Source of the DNA: Neogale vison
Taxonomy: Eukaryota; Chordata; Mammalia; Carnivora; Mustelidae
Assembly (NCBI RefSeq): GCF_020171115.1
Contig: NC_058105.1
Location: 63,795,001 to 63,859,000, forward strand
DNA length: 64,000 nucleotides
Direction of reading: 5' to 3'
The notes below the pieces were generated by a model. The model was not told the DNA's origin and searched no databases. It saw nothing but the letters and a program-made list of their open reading frames with translations. Shown in pieces: positions 1-11,961 of the stretch; the first letter of the stretch is position 1, and every line of letters begins with the position of its first letter. Both the position numbers and the translations under genes were made by a program.

Positions 1-20
1 AACTTTTACCTACAAGTTTT

Positions 21-207
21 TTTTTAAGATTTTATTTATTTGACAGACAGAGATCACAAGTAGGCAGAGAGGCAGGCAGAGAGAGAGAGGAAGGGAAGCA
101 GGCTCCCTGCTCTGCAGAGAGCCCGATGCGGGGCTCGATCCCACGACCCTGAGACCATGACTTGAGCCGAAGGCAGAGGCTTAACCACTGAGCCACCCAG
201 GCGCCCC
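21..207 (-). mobile_element. Carnivore tRNA-derived SINE
   Basis: Antisense copy: poly(T), AATAAA complement, GA-rich tract, then the complement of the tRNA-like head ending 'cacccaggcgcccc'. It is flanked by a perfect 14-bp TSD, TACCTACAAGTTTT, at 7-20 and 208-221. Confidence 0.95.
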
Positions 208-221
208 TACCTACAAGTTTT

Positions 222-565
222 TAAAATATTTTTTAAGTAAGTACCTACTCTCAGAGTTTAAATCATAATGTTATTTCATTGCACCAATGAGGAGGAAGGA
301 AACTGCATAGCCATAAACAGTTTTGAAAGAAAGGAATAGAATCTGAATTGAGCTAATATAAAGAGAAACATATGGTTTATCTCAGGAAGCACTATAGAAC
401 TCTGTTCCCATGTTTGGATGAGTAACAAAGATGAATAGTATGTTTGAAATGTAAATTTGGATACTAAAAAAAGCTGTATTGAAATTAATATTTATATACC
501 GTATCTTCAAGTTGCTCTTTTTTTTGTGCAGAGAGGTTTGTGGAGACATTTTGGACTTTTATTTT
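222..565. other. Unique non-coding DNA
   Basis: AT-rich sequence between two SINEs; no open frame of note and no repeat I can name. Confidence 0.5.
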
Positions 566-581
566 AAATATTGTGATTAAA

Positions 582-778
582 GGGGCACCTGGGTGGCTCA
601 GTGGGTTAAACCTCTGCCTTCAGCTCAGGTCATGATCTCAGGCTCCTGGGATAGATCCCCGCATTGAGCTCTCTGCTCAGCAGGGAGCCTGCTTCTTCCT
701 CTCTCTCTGCCTGCTTCTCTGTCTACTTGTGATCTCTCTCTCTCTCTCATCAAATAAATAAAAAAATCTTTAAAAAAC
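582..778 (+). mobile_element. Carnivore tRNA-derived SINE
   Basis: Full head-CT tract-A tail structure starting GGGGCACCTGGGTGGCTCAG. Perfect 16-bp TSD AAATATTGTGATTAAA at 566-581 and 779-794. Confidence 0.95.
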
Positions 779-794
779 AAATATTGTGATTAAA

Positions 795-1158
795 TAAAAC
801 AATTAGTTATCACTTTTATTAGTACTACTTTTTAAAATTATTATCCTTGAGTATAACCAATAAAGGATTTTATAAATATACTTTTTATTGGAAGCTATCT
901 CATTTTTGGAGCAGCATTTAAGGTGCTGAGTGAATTATGTTTTAAGTATGTACATTTTTACATAATAATGACGCCATGGTCTGAAAGTCCATTGCAATCT
1001 AGCAATAAAACACTTTCTAGAATGCCTTTGTTGTTAGCTCACTATATAATTAACCTGAGACCAAATATCTCACATTCTCCACTACCACAAATTTCATCCA
1101 CACACATACATATTCCAATCTATTGAACTCTCCCCTGTGCCTTTACTCCTATGACATT
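795..1158. other. Unique non-coding DNA
   Basis: AT-rich sequence before the L1; a 67-codon open stretch at 923-1126 has no family resemblance and is judged chance. Confidence 0.5.
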
Positions 1159-3653
1159 TACTATTTTTATTATTTTTTTAATTTCAATTCCAGTAGAGTT
1201 GACATACAGTGTTACATTAGTTTCAGATGTACCATATAGTGACTCAACAACTCCATACACAACCCAGTGTTCATCATGGCCAGTGATCTCCTTAATACTA
1301 ATCACCTATTTCACCCATCCCTCCACCCACTTTTTCCCTGTTAACCATTAGTTTGTTCGCTATAGTAGAGTCTGTTTCTTGGTTTGTCTCTTATTTTCCC
1401 TCTTGTTCATTAATTTTGTTTCTTAAATTCTTCATATTAGTGAAAACATATGGTATTTGCCCTTCTCTGCCTGACTTATTTTGCTTAACATTACACACCA
1501 TGGATTCGTCTATGTCACTGTAAATTGCAAGATTTCATTCATTTTTATGCCTGAATAATATTACATTATACATACCACTTCATCTTTATCCATTTATCTA
1601 CCAATGGACATTTGGGATGCTAGCATAGTTTGGCTGTTGTAAATAATGCTCTTATAAACATTGGGTAAACAATCCTTTTGAACATGAATTCCTTTAGTGT
1701 TTTTGTATTTTGGGGGTAAACACCAAGTAATTCAATTACAGAATCATATGGTAGTTCCACTTTTCAGTTTTTGAGGAACCTCTGTACTGTTTTCCAAAGT
1801 GGCTGTACCAGTTTGCATTTTCACCAACAGTGCCAGAGGGTTCTTTTCTCTCCACACCCTCACCAACACCTCTTGTTTCTTGTGTTGTTAATTTTACTCA
1901 TTCTGACAGGTGCGAGGTGATTTCTCATTGTACTTTTGATTTGCATTTCTCTGACAATGGGTGATATTAAGCATCCTTCTTGTGTCTGTTGGCCATTTAT
2001 ATGTCTTCATTGGAGAAATGTCTATTCATGTCTTCTGCCTATTTTCAAATTAGATTATTTGAATATTTGAATCTTGAGTAATATCAGTTATTTGTATATT
2101 TTAGATACTAACCCTTTATCAGATATGTCCTTTGCAAATATATTCTCCCATTTACTAGGTTGCCTTTTCGTTCTGTTGATTGCTTTCTTCATTAGGCAGA
2201 AAACTTTTATTTTGATGTAGTTCCAATAGTTTTTGTTTTTCTTTCCCTTGCCTCAGGAGACATATCTAGAAAAATGTTGCTATGGGTGATGCAATAGAAA
2301 TTACAGCCTATACTCTCTTCTAAGATTGTTATGGTTTCAGGTCTCATATTTTGGTCTTTAATCCATTTTCAATTTATTTTTATCGGATAAGAAAGTGGCC
2401 CAGTTTCATTGTTTTACATATTGCTGTTCAGTTACTCCAAAACCATTTGTTGAAGATATAGTCTTTTTCAGTGGATATTCTTTCTTCCTTTCTCAACTAC
2501 TGGTCATATAATAGTGGTTTCATTTCTGGGTTTTTGATTCTGTTCCATTGATCTATGTGCCTCTTTTTTTTTTTGTCAATAGCAAACTTTTTTCATTATT
2601 ACAGCTTTGTTATATCACTTGAAATGTGGAATTGTGATACCTCTATCTTAAGATATTTAGGGTCTTTTGTGGTTCCATACAAATTTTAAAATTCTTTGTT
2701 CTAGTTCTGTAAAAAATGCTGTTGGTATTTTGATGAGGATTGCATTAAATGTGTAGATTACCATGGGTAGTATAGACATTTTAACTTCCAATCCATGAGC
2801 ATGGAATATCTTTCTATTTCTTTGTGTCGTCTTCAATTTATTTAATAAGTGTTTTTTAGTTCAGGGTACAGGTCTTTCATCTCTTGGTTAAATTTCTTCT
2901 TAGGTATCTTATTATTTTTGGTGCTGGTGTAAATGGGTTTGATTCCTTAATTTCTCTTTATGCTGCTTCATTATTAGTATAGAAAAATGTCACACATTTT
3001 TGTACTTTGATTTTATATTCTGCAACTTTACTGAACTCACTTATTAATTCTAGTAGTTTTTTTGGTAAAATCTTTAGGGCTTTGTAGATACAGAATCATA
3101 TCATCTGCAAATAGTGTAAGGTTTATTTCTCCTGTACCAATTTAAAAGATTTTTTTTCTTTTTGTTTTCTGGTTGCTATGGTTAGAACGTCACATCCTAG
3201 GGTGAATAAAAGTAGTGAGAAGTGACATCTTTGTCTTGCTCCTGACATTAGTGGTAATTTCACCCTAATGATTATGATGTTTGTTGTGTGTTTTTTCATG
3301 TAAGGAATAGGTGTTGTGGTATGTTCCCTCTAAACCTACATTGTTGAGGGCTTTTTTTTTTATCATGAGTGGATGTTGTGCTTTGTCAAATTATTTCTGT
3401 GCATCTGTTGAAAGGATTATATGCTTTTTAATTCTTTCACTTTTTTTAATTTTTTAAAAATTCTTTCACTTTTAATGTGATGTACCACATTGTTTAATTT
3501 GTGAATATTGAACCATCCTTGCATCATGGGAATAAATCCCAGTTGTTCATACTGATTCATTTTTTTAATGTATTATTGGATTGTGTTTGCTAGTTCTTTG
3601 TTGAAGATTTTTTCATCTGTGTTAATCAAAAATAGTGACCTATAGTTCTATCT

Positions 3654-3654
<1 letters not shown>

Positions 3655-3690
<36 letters not shown>

Positions 3691-3715
3691 CGTGCGCACA
3701 CACACGCATAGTATT
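3655..3715. repeat. (TG)n / (CA)n microsatellite
   Basis: A TG run followed by TCGTGCGCACACACACG; the TG and CA halves are partly self-complementary. Lies inside the old L1. Confidence 0.9.
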
Positions 3716-4830
3716 ATTACCTGGTTTTGGTACTAGGATATTGCTGGAATTGTTTGGGACTAACAGGTATTAATTCTTCCTTAAATGTTTGATAGAATTT
3801 GCCTGTGAAGCCATGTGCACTTTGTTTGCTGGGAGTTTTTTGATTACTGAGTCATTTTCCTTGTTAGTAATAGGTATGTTCAAACATTCTATTTCCATTT
3901 TTTTTCTATTTCTATTTTTGGGAGTTTATATATTTCTAGGAATGTATCCATTTCTTCCATGATGTCTGATTAGCTGGCATATAGTTTTTCCTAACATTCT
4001 CTTAAAATTGTATTTCTGTGGTGTTGATTGTTACTTTTCCTTTCTCTTTTGTGGTTCTATTTATTTGAGTCCTCTTTTTTCTTGATAAGTGACTAGATGT
4101 TTATCAATTTTATTGGTCTTATCATTGAACCAACTCCTGGTTTCATTAAGCTGTTCTATTGTTTCATAAATGTCTATATCATTTATTTCTATTCTAATCT
4201 TTATTATCTTCTTCCTTCTCTTGGTTTTAGGCTTCATTTATTGTTCTTTTTCTGGCTCCTCTAGGTGTAAGGCTCGGTTGTTCAAGATTTTTCTTGCTTC
4301 TTGAGGTAGGCCTGCATTGCTATATAATTCCCTCTTAAGACCACTTTTGTTGCATCCCAAAGATTTGGGGGCCATTGTGTTTTCATTTTCATTTGTTTTC
4401 ATGTATTTTTAAAAAAAATCTCTTCCTTAATTTCTTGGGTAATCCCATTGTTTAGTAACATGGTGTTTAACCTGCATTTATTTGTGGTGGTTGCATTTTT
4501 TTTCTTGTGGTTGACTTCACATCCCATAGTGTTGTTATTAGAAAAGATGGATGATATGATCCCAACCTTTTTGTACTTGCTGAGGTCTGTTATATAACTT
4601 AGTATGTTATCTCTTCTGAAGAATGTCTCATGTGCACTTTAGAAGAATGTATATTCTGCTGTTCTAGGATGGAATGTTCTGAGTATATCTGGCAAATTCA
4701 TCTGGTCCAGTGTGTCATCCCAAGTCACTGTGTCACTGTTGATTTTCTGTTTAAATGATTGGCACAATGATGTAAGTGGGCTCTTTACGTTCTCTACTAT
4801 TATTAATAATACTCTCAATCCATTCCTTAT

Positions 4831-5013
4831 TAAAATATTTTATTTATTTATTTATTTATTTATTTGCCAGTGAGACAGCAGGAGCAGAGGAAAGGAGCAG
4901 AGTGAGAAGGAGAAGTATACTCCTGGCTGAGCAGGGAATCCAATCCAAGGAACCAGGGATCATGACCTGAGCCAAAAGCAGATGCTTAACCAACTAAGCC
5001 CTCAGGCACCCCT
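4831..5013 (-). mobile_element. Carnivore SINE, diverged
   Basis: Antisense SINE with (TTTA)n tail, GA-rich tract and 'gcttaaccaactaagccctcaggcacccc' head. The flanks resemble a diverged target duplication (CCATTCCTT / GGTTCCTTT). Inserted in the old L1. Confidence 0.85.
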
Positions 5014-5706
5014 CAGTTGGTTCCTTTATATTTGTTATTACTGTTTTATGTACTTGGGTGGTCTCATATTGGGTAAATAAATTTTCATAATTGTTAGGTC
5101 TTCTTACTGGATTTTCCCCTTTATAGTGTTCTTCTTTGTATCTTTTTATAATCTGTGTTTTAAAGCCCATTTTGTTGGATATGAGTATGGCTGCCCTTGG
5201 TATCTTTTGAGAGCCATTTGTATGATAAATATTTTTTCATCCCCTCACGTTCAGTCCACAGGTGTCTTTAGGTCTGAAATGAGTCTCTTTGGGGCAGCAT
5301 ATTGGTTGGTCTTTTTTTTTTTTTTAATCCACTCTGCCACCCTATGCCTTTTGATTAGAGTGTTTTGTCCATTTACATTCAAACTAATTATTGATAGATA
5401 TGTATTTATTGTCATTTTTTACTGGTTTTGTGTGGGTTTTGATCCTTTTTTATGATCCTTTCTTCTCTTGCTATCTTTCATGGTTTGTTGCTTTTCTTTA
5501 GTGATTTACTTAGATTCCTTTTTCTTTATTCTTTGCTTGTTTATTACTGGTTTCTGACATCTGGTTAATAGTCTGTGTTAAGTTGATGGTTGCTTAAGTT
5601 TGAACCCATTTACTCCTCTCCCACCCATGTTTTAGGTATATAGTGTTATATTTTACATTGTATATTTTGTATATCTCTTATTGATTTTTACTGATATACT
5701 TATTTT

Positions 5707-5894
5707 TTAAAGTTTTATTATTTATTTGAGAGAAAGGTAGAAAAAGGGTAGGGGGAGAGGGAGAGAGAAACTCTCAGCAGTCTCCCCACCGAGCATGGAA
5801 TACAGTGTGGGGCTTGATCACACAACCATGAAATCATGACCTGAGCCAAAACCAAGAGTTGTGTGCTCATCTGACTGAGCCATGCAGGTGCCCC
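5707..5894 (-). mobile_element. Carnivore SINE, older subfamily
   Basis: Antisense copy with more substitutions than most in this window. Near-perfect TSD (TGATATACTTATTTTT at 5691-5706, TAATATACTTATTTTT at 5895-5910). Inserted in the old L1. Confidence 0.9.
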
Positions 5895-6629
5895 TAATAT
5901 ACTTATTTTTCATATTTTCATTTATGGTATTTCCTTTCCACTCAAAGTGTCCCCTTTGGTATTTGTTATAGGTCTGGTTTAGTTTTGATCAATTTGTTTA
6001 GTTTTTGTTTGAAAAAGCCTTTATATCTCTCATTCTGAATGATAGCTTTGCTGAATAGTGTACTCTTAGATGCAGATTTTTCCTTTTTGGCACTTTGGAT
6101 ATATCATGCTATTTCCTCCAGGCCTTCAAAGTTCCTGCTAAAATATCAGCTGATAACCTTATGGGGTTTTATTTGTATGTAACTGTCTTCTTTTCTCTTG
6201 ATGTTGTTAACTTTCTTGGTATATTTTTATTTTTCACCATCCTAATTATTATGTGATTTAATGGGGACCTCCTTGGTTTGATTTTCTTGGGGCAATATCG
6301 GTGCCTCTGGGATCTGGATATCTGTTTCTTTCTCCATATTTGGGAATTTTTCAGCTATTATTTCTTCAAATAAATTCTCTCTACCCTTTTCTCTCTCTTT
6401 TTCTGGGATTCCTATAATCTGAGTGTTATTATATTTCATGGAGTCACTGAGTTCTGTAAGACTATTCTCAATTTGCCTAATTATTTTTCCTCTCATTCGC
6501 ACTGTTTACTTTCCATTACTCTGACTTCCAGGTCATTAATTGGTTTGTCTGCTCTATTTAGCCTTCTATTTATTCCATCAAGTGTATTTTAAATCTCATT
6601 TATTTTGTTCTATATCTCTTATTGGTTCT

Positions 6630-7556
6630 GTTTTTAAATTTTAATTTAATTTTATTTTTGTGCATGTGTTCCAAAGTTCATTGTTTATGCAACACACCCA
6701 GTGCTATATGCAATATGTGCCTCCTTAATACCCACCACCAGGCTCACCAAACCCCCATGCCCATCTCCTCCAAAACTCTCAGTTTGTTTCTCAGAGTCCA
6801 CAGTCTCTCGTCATTTGTCTCCCCCTCTGATTTCCCCTAACTCACTTCTCTCCATCTCCCAATGTCCTCCATGTTAGTCCTTATTCCCCACAAGTAAGTG
6901 AAACCATGTGGTGATTTACTCTCTCTAGAAGCATCCCATGGAATGGGAGAAGATATTTGCAAATGACACTACAGACAAAGGGCTGATATCCAAAATCTAT
7001 AAAGAACTCCTCAAACTCAACACACAAAACAGATAATCACATCAAACAATGGGCAGAAGACATAAACAGACACTTCTCCAAAGAAGACTTACAAATGGCT
7101 AACAAACACATGAAAACATGTTCACCATCATTAACCATCGGGGGATTCAAATCAAAACCACATTGAGATACCACCTTACACCAGTTAGAATGGCCAAAAT
7201 CAACAAGACAGTAACCAATATGTGTTGGAGAGGATGTGGAGAAAGGGGAACTCTCTTACATTGTTGGTGGGGATGCAAGTTGGTGCAGCCACTTTGGAAA
7301 ACAATAGGGAGATTCCTTAAGAAATTAAAATTAGAGCTATGACCCTGCAATTACCCTCCTGGGTATTTACCCCAAAGATACAGATGTAGTGAAAAGAAGG
7401 GTTATCTGTACCCCAATGTTCATATTAGCAATGACCACAGTCACCAAATTGTGGAAAGAACCAAGACGCCCTTGACAGACAAATGAATAAAGAAAATATG
7501 GTCCATATATACAATGGGGTATTATGCCTCCATCAGAAAGGATGAATACCGAACTT
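6630..7556 (-). mobile_element. 5'-inverted (twin-primed) L1
   Basis: The low-coordinate half (6630-6935) is the complement of a carnivore L1 3' end with poly(T). The high-coordinate half (about 6936-7556) is ORF2 3' sequence in plus orientation, including the frame at 7118-7342 with the N-M-C-W-R-G-C-G-E-R-G motif. The pair is bounded by TTATTGGTTCT (6619-6629) and TTATTGGCTCT (7557-7567). Opposite orientations within one insertion are the hallmark of twin priming. Confidence 0.85.
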
Positions 7557-7567
7557 TTATTGGCTCT

Positions 7568-8078
7568 TTATTTTTCATCCTTTGTTAAATTCTCACTGAT
7601 GTTCTCCACTGTTCTCTCAAGTCCATTGCATATCTTTGTGACCATTACTTTAAATTCTTTATAAGGCAACTTACTTATATCTGTCTCACTTAGGTGTCTT
7701 GTGGCTTTCCCTTCACCATGCTCCTTGTTCCCTCCTGTCCACAAATGGCCACAATCCCTTTAGTTTTCAAATTACATCTCTGCCTTTCCTACCTTCTCTG
7801 ATGTGACCTCTTCTCTACCTTTAGTTTTGGAGTTTGTTCTGCTAGTCTTCAGGTCATTTTCTGGCTTATTTACACTGATGTGAGTAGTAACCGATTATAT
7901 CCAGGAAAAGACACACTTAAGGTACTCTTCTTCCAATACCTTCCCCTCTCTCTGACATTTTATATTTCTAAAAGATTAAAAGGAACAGAAAGAAAAGAGA
8001 AACAATACCAGGTATGCTGGTGCAATTTGTTTCATGATTTCTTTCCTTCTTTAATGCAGAAGTAAGTTTTTTGGTATT
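7568..8078 (-). mobile_element. 5' part of the old L1 (ORF1/5' UTR)
   Basis: Continuation of the L1 that starts at 1159: reverse-complement sequence typical of the ORF1/5' UTR ('ttaaattctttataaggcaacttacttatatctgtctcacttagg'-like region near 7650). Its exact 5' end is unclear; the last ~150 bases are less certain. Confidence 0.6.
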
Positions 8079-8084
8079 AGAATA

Positions 8085-8628
8085 TGTCGCGGCCGGCGCG
8101 ACAAATTGACCAGGAAACGTGAGGGTTAAGAGGATGGTGAAAAGAAATTAAGAGACAAAGAGATGGGGGCAGGAGGGATACTGAGGAGTATGTCCAACAG
8201 TGCTGATTTTATTCCACATCTTACAAGCATTTATAAGACAGACCACAATAGGAGGAGTAATACATCAGTACCTAGTCAGATGACCGCAAGTTTCTATAAC
8301 AAGTTTATATTAACTACAAGCAAACCTCGTGATGCCAGGTAGTCTCAGCTAAAGCCATCAGCAAGAAAATCAACCAGGGAGTAGGTTATAGGAAGTACAG
8401 AACAACAAGGACCAACTGAGAATTCATGACCCTGACCACATTGTTCCCTTCTGTAGGGAGAGTGTGTGGGAAGTCATGTAGGCGAGAACATGACACATAG
8501 CACAGACCCTTCCTCAGTGTTACTCAACTTTCCTGTCCTTAATCTTGTCAAGGTGTCCGGACTTTGAAGGAGACACAAGTCAGGGCCTGGTTTGATCCTC
8601 GACTCCAACCATGCCGTAGCCTCCAACA
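8085..8628 (-). mobile_element. Solo LTR, class II (ERVK/betaretrovirus-like) endogenous retrovirus
   Basis: 544 bp with TG...CA ends on the minus strand and a perfect 6-bp TSD AGAATA at 8079-8084 and 8629-8634; a 6-bp duplication is typical of class II elements. On the minus strand a TATAAA motif (complement at about 8229-8235) is followed by AATAAA (complement at 8208-8213) and a U5. The U5 ends in a perfect stem TGTCGCG/CGCGACA around GCCGG. No internal gag/pol/env remains, so this is a recombination-derived solo LTR and does not encode protein. Confidence 0.85.
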
Positions 8629-9222
8629 AGAATATTATAAGGGCCTACTTAATCAGAGCGAGCCATTTTGTTGTTTATGCAGTTTATGCAGTAAACTTAG
8701 ATTAAACTTAGAGTAAACTTAGATTGAACCTGCTTAGATTGAAAGTGCTTAGAAACAGAACTGGTAAAATGTGGCTAAATAGCCCCCAATAATGGAGTCC
8801 AGATACAAGGACGTGTCCGGCCAGGTGGAAACGTCCAATCAAGGGAAAGTGCATGTATTACCTTCCTACCCGCCAAGGACATGTTCAGCCAGGTGGAGAC
8901 ATCCAATCAGGAAAGCACCTCCCTAACCACCCCAAAATGTGGGCCCTGCCTTTTGGGCGCCAAATTCTGACCAGAGTGATAGGCTAGTTCAAATAACTAC
9001 TGTAGGGTGAATTATAATTCAATTGGCCACCTGTGTGTGGCCAGGCTCAACCACATGGCCTTTACACTATAAAAGTTAGTCTGTGAGGCTGGGAGGGGTC
9101 GCCTCTTTGCAAGAGACAGCCCTGGCCAGTCAGTCTGATTCTCGATGCTTTGCGGGAAATAAAGCCCTGCTTAACTTTTGCTTTGTATCAGTCCCATCCT
9201 TTTGTCTATGGACCCTTTCAAA
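8629..9222 (+). mobile_element. Older solo LTR, class I (ERV1)-like, plus strand
   Basis: Contains a U3 with two copies of a ~40-bp enhancer-like unit at 8806-8845 and 8873-8911 (period 68), each with CCAATC. It also has a TATAAAA at 9068-9074 and an AATAAA at 9158-9163, and ends near '...gaccctttca' at 9220. The class II LTR has landed at or just inside its 5' edge. A possible old duplication TATTAG lies at 8075-8080 and 9223-9228, but the exact ends are uncertain. No internal viral sequence is present. Confidence 0.7.
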
Positions 9223-9228
9223 TATTAG

Positions 9229-9905
9229 TTAATGAGCTGGGAATTATTCATGTGAAGGAAAGTTCAAAAAACAGATTTATTACTGTATTATCCTTGTCCT
9301 TGATTAAAGATTTTTGAATCATACAAAAACAAATATTATTGCCTAGAGTAGGTTACTCTAGAAGTATTAGTAGAGAAGGCCTAAGATGCTATGAATTTGG
9401 AAAATCTTCATCCTGCTTGTCTGGCTCTTCCACTTTTTCATAATTTAATTAGAATAAGAGCTCTGGCCCTGAATATGTCAGCAGTTTAATTTTAGTATGT
9501 GATAAAATTTGAGTGTGTAGTACTTCACTGTGATTGAATTGACCTTTTCTACCTTAGCTTCAGCTCCATATAAATTGGAAATAGAACTGAGAATTTTTAA
9601 AGATGTAATTTATAAATATTCAGTTCAGAGTTAATCCTTAAGTTAAGAGATTGTGTAAGAGTTGGAGGGTCATTTTTTGTCCAAATGACATATACATCTA
9701 AGAAATGAAGATACCTAGCACAAGGATATGACTTATTACCAAGGACAGAAGAAGCACATAAATGTCTTAGTGTATAGTTAATTATGTGATAGAGTACCTG
9801 GGTTCTAAATGATTGTTCTTTGGCTTAATTATATGGTTATTTTTTTTTCTTTTTACATTGTGCCACCAAAGAGCTATTTATGATACATGACATTTTCTGT
9901 ATTGA
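9229..9905. other. Unique non-coding DNA
   Basis: AT-rich sequence without open frames or a repeat I can name. Confidence 0.5.
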
Positions 9906-9920
9906 AGAAACATTCAATCT

Positions 9921-10105
9921 GGGGCACCGGGGTGGTTCAGTCAGTTAATCATCTGCCTTTGGATCAGGTTACAATGTCAGTGTTGTGGGATTGAGTACTG
10001 CATCAGGATCCCTCCTCAGTGCAGAGTCTGCTTCTCCCTCTTCTCCTTAATACTCTCTTTCACTATCTCTGTCTCTCAAATAAATAAATCATCTTTAGGA
10101 AAAAA
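9921..10105 (+). mobile_element. Carnivore SINE, diverged
   Basis: Starts GGGGCACCGGGGTGGTTCAG and ends in an A-rich tail. Perfect 15-bp TSD AGAAACATTCAATCT at 9906-9920 and 10106-10120. Confidence 0.93.
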
Positions 10106-10120
10106 AGAAACATTCAATCT

Positions 10121-11491
10121 AATGATCATTATTTCTATGAAAGGAACTGGAAAATCTAGATATGGAGAAATTATTAATTGGCTAAGAATACAAGACTCTA
10201 GCTATTCCAAACATGTGAATGTGAGTATGAACTGAACAGAAAATGTCCTATTATTTGTTTTTAATTTTTTAAAGCCCACAGTATAAACATGCATGAAAAC
10301 TATGAGTATATGTTACCTTGCATAATGTAAAATTTAATGTAAAAATTTGGGGGAAATGCTGGAAAGCAATTTTACCATAGAGCATTAATATTATTTCATT
10401 GAGGTGAAAGGAAGGACAGGGATAAAATTTAGTCCACTTTATTTATGTTAATAATTATATAGTTCACCCCTTTTGAGTGATATTTAAGCAAGGGTTGGCA
10501 AATGTGTCTCCCTTTATCTTCATCCTATTTGCATCCTGACCCAGAAATATGACAATTTTCCAATAAAGGAAGTACACATGAAACTACAATTCCTTGTGGA
10601 AAACTCCTTCTTTCTTTAGAATTTATTGACAAACCATATGAAATGATTGCTGTTCTGTGGCATTTAATTTATTCAAACTTGATATTTGAAATTTTCTAAG
10701 GAAAGAGTGTGTGTGTGTGTGTGTATAGATAGATAGATAGATAGATAGATAGATTTCAGTAACAACTGGAAATATGCATGTCCAGGGATTAGAAAACCAG
10801 ACTAGTAGTCTGATCAATCAAATGTAATGTCTTTTGAAAAGTAAATAAACTTTGATGTAGTAATAATTTTACAACTCTTCTTTAGATGTCTGTTTTCTGT
10901 TGGTTATAGATGTCACACTTGCTTTCTGTTATCTACCACTATCTCTGCACAGTAGATTCTGAAACCAGATGACAGATTTGAATATACATTTTGAGTAATC
11001 TTTACTACTCATCAAATTAGCATCAAGTTTTCTGAAGTTTTCAGGTGCTGTAGCCATGTAAGTCACTTTGCCTCATCACCTGCTTTGAATGCTCACACCT
11101 ACTGGCAGAATATCTATTTTGAAATTTAGATAACCTAAATGATAAAATTCCTGTCCTTAATTCAACAAGTTATTTTGAAATATAAAGTGAGTTTATATGT
11201 ATTCCCAAATTGTTTGGTTTTATTCATTCCATAATTTAGGTCAAACATATGGTCAAAATGTATGTGTATATACATACACATTTGCATACAATTTCAAAAC
11301 CATCATAAAACCCTTAAAAATAACTTAATAGTAAAATTCTTGAATCTACACATTTTACCAATCATCCAGCAAAATTGGACGATGCGACCTTAAGGTAACT
11401 TTCAATTCAGTCAGTCTATCATTCTATATTCTACTCCCTAAATATATATAAAATATATACAATTCCATAAACATGGAATATCTTTCCACTT
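10121..11491. other. Unique non-coding DNA with a microsatellite
   Basis: No gene seen. Holds the (TG)n(TAGA)n array at 10708-10754. Otherwise AT-rich, with short runs such as TATATAAAATATATA near 11450. Confidence 0.5.
10708..10754. repeat. (GT)n(ATAG)n compound microsatellite
   Basis: About nine GT units, then about eight ATAG tetramers; likely length-polymorphic. Confidence 0.95.
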
Positions 11492-11506
11492 AAGACTTTA
11501 ATTTCT

Positions 11507-11697
11507 GGGTGCCTGGGTGGCTCAGTGGGTTAAGCCGCTGCCTTCGGATCAGGTCATGATCTCAGAGTCCTGGGATCGAGTCCCGCATCGGGCTCTCTGC
11601 TCAGCAGGGAGCCTGCTTCCCTCTCTCTCTCTCTGCCTGCCTCTCCGTCTACTTGTGATTTCTCTCTGTCAAATAAATAAATAAAATCTTTTAAAAA
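11507..11697 (+). mobile_element. Carnivore SINE
   Basis: Near-consensus head, CT tract and (AAAT)n tail. Perfect 15-bp TSD AAGACTTTAATTTCT at 11492-11506 and 11698-11712. Confidence 0.95.
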
Positions 11698-11712
11698 AAG
11701 ACTTTAATTTCT

Positions 11713-11961
11713 TTCAGCAATATTTTGATAATATACTATTAATAATATAATCATTAAAGTGGATAGTGTATTGCCGTTTACAAAGATTTTTTACACACAT
11801 TTTCTCACTTAATGCTGACAGCAGCTAGTTAGTATAAAGACAAAGAAGGGGAATGACTTGCCAAAAGTTATATGGGGGTTTCAAAACAGAGTCCTTAGAC
11901 AGCTTTCCTGACTAACTTTTCTGTTCTTTCCCTCCATCATGTCACAAATCCCAAGAACTGG
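11713..11961. other. Unique non-coding DNA
   Basis: Nothing recognisable. Confidence 0.4.

Larger units (their letters stand above)
1159..6629 (-). mobile_element. Old, nearly full-length L1 (3' UTR to ORF1), minus strand
   Basis: Reads as the complement of a carnivore L1. The 3' UTR is at 1178-1500, ORF2 runs in reverse from about 1500 to 5600 with many stops and shifts, and ORF1 lies at about 6240-6500. There an 86-codon remnant (6242-6502) shows the ORF1p-like pattern I-I-G-I-P-E-K-E-R-E-K-G. It is interrupted by two SINEs and, at 6630, by another L1; its 5' portion resumes at 7568. A long TG run sits at 3655-3688. Dead copy. Confidence 0.85.

Noticed and set aside
582..778. Functional tRNA genes in the SINE heads (tRNA-like A and B boxes)
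   Set aside because: The tRNA-like heads are part of SINEs with CT tract and A tail and do not fold to a complete cloverleaf with a 3' acceptor end; the same holds for the other 27 copies.
3655..3715. Regularly spaced repeats as a possible CRISPR-like array
   Set aside because: This and the other arrays (10708, 20201, 26041, 55546) are simple-sequence microsatellites in a mammalian genome, with no unique spacers.
8085..9222. A provirus with internal genes between the two LTRs
   Set aside because: The two LTRs differ in class and orientation and abut directly; no gag, pol or env-like sequence lies between or beside them.
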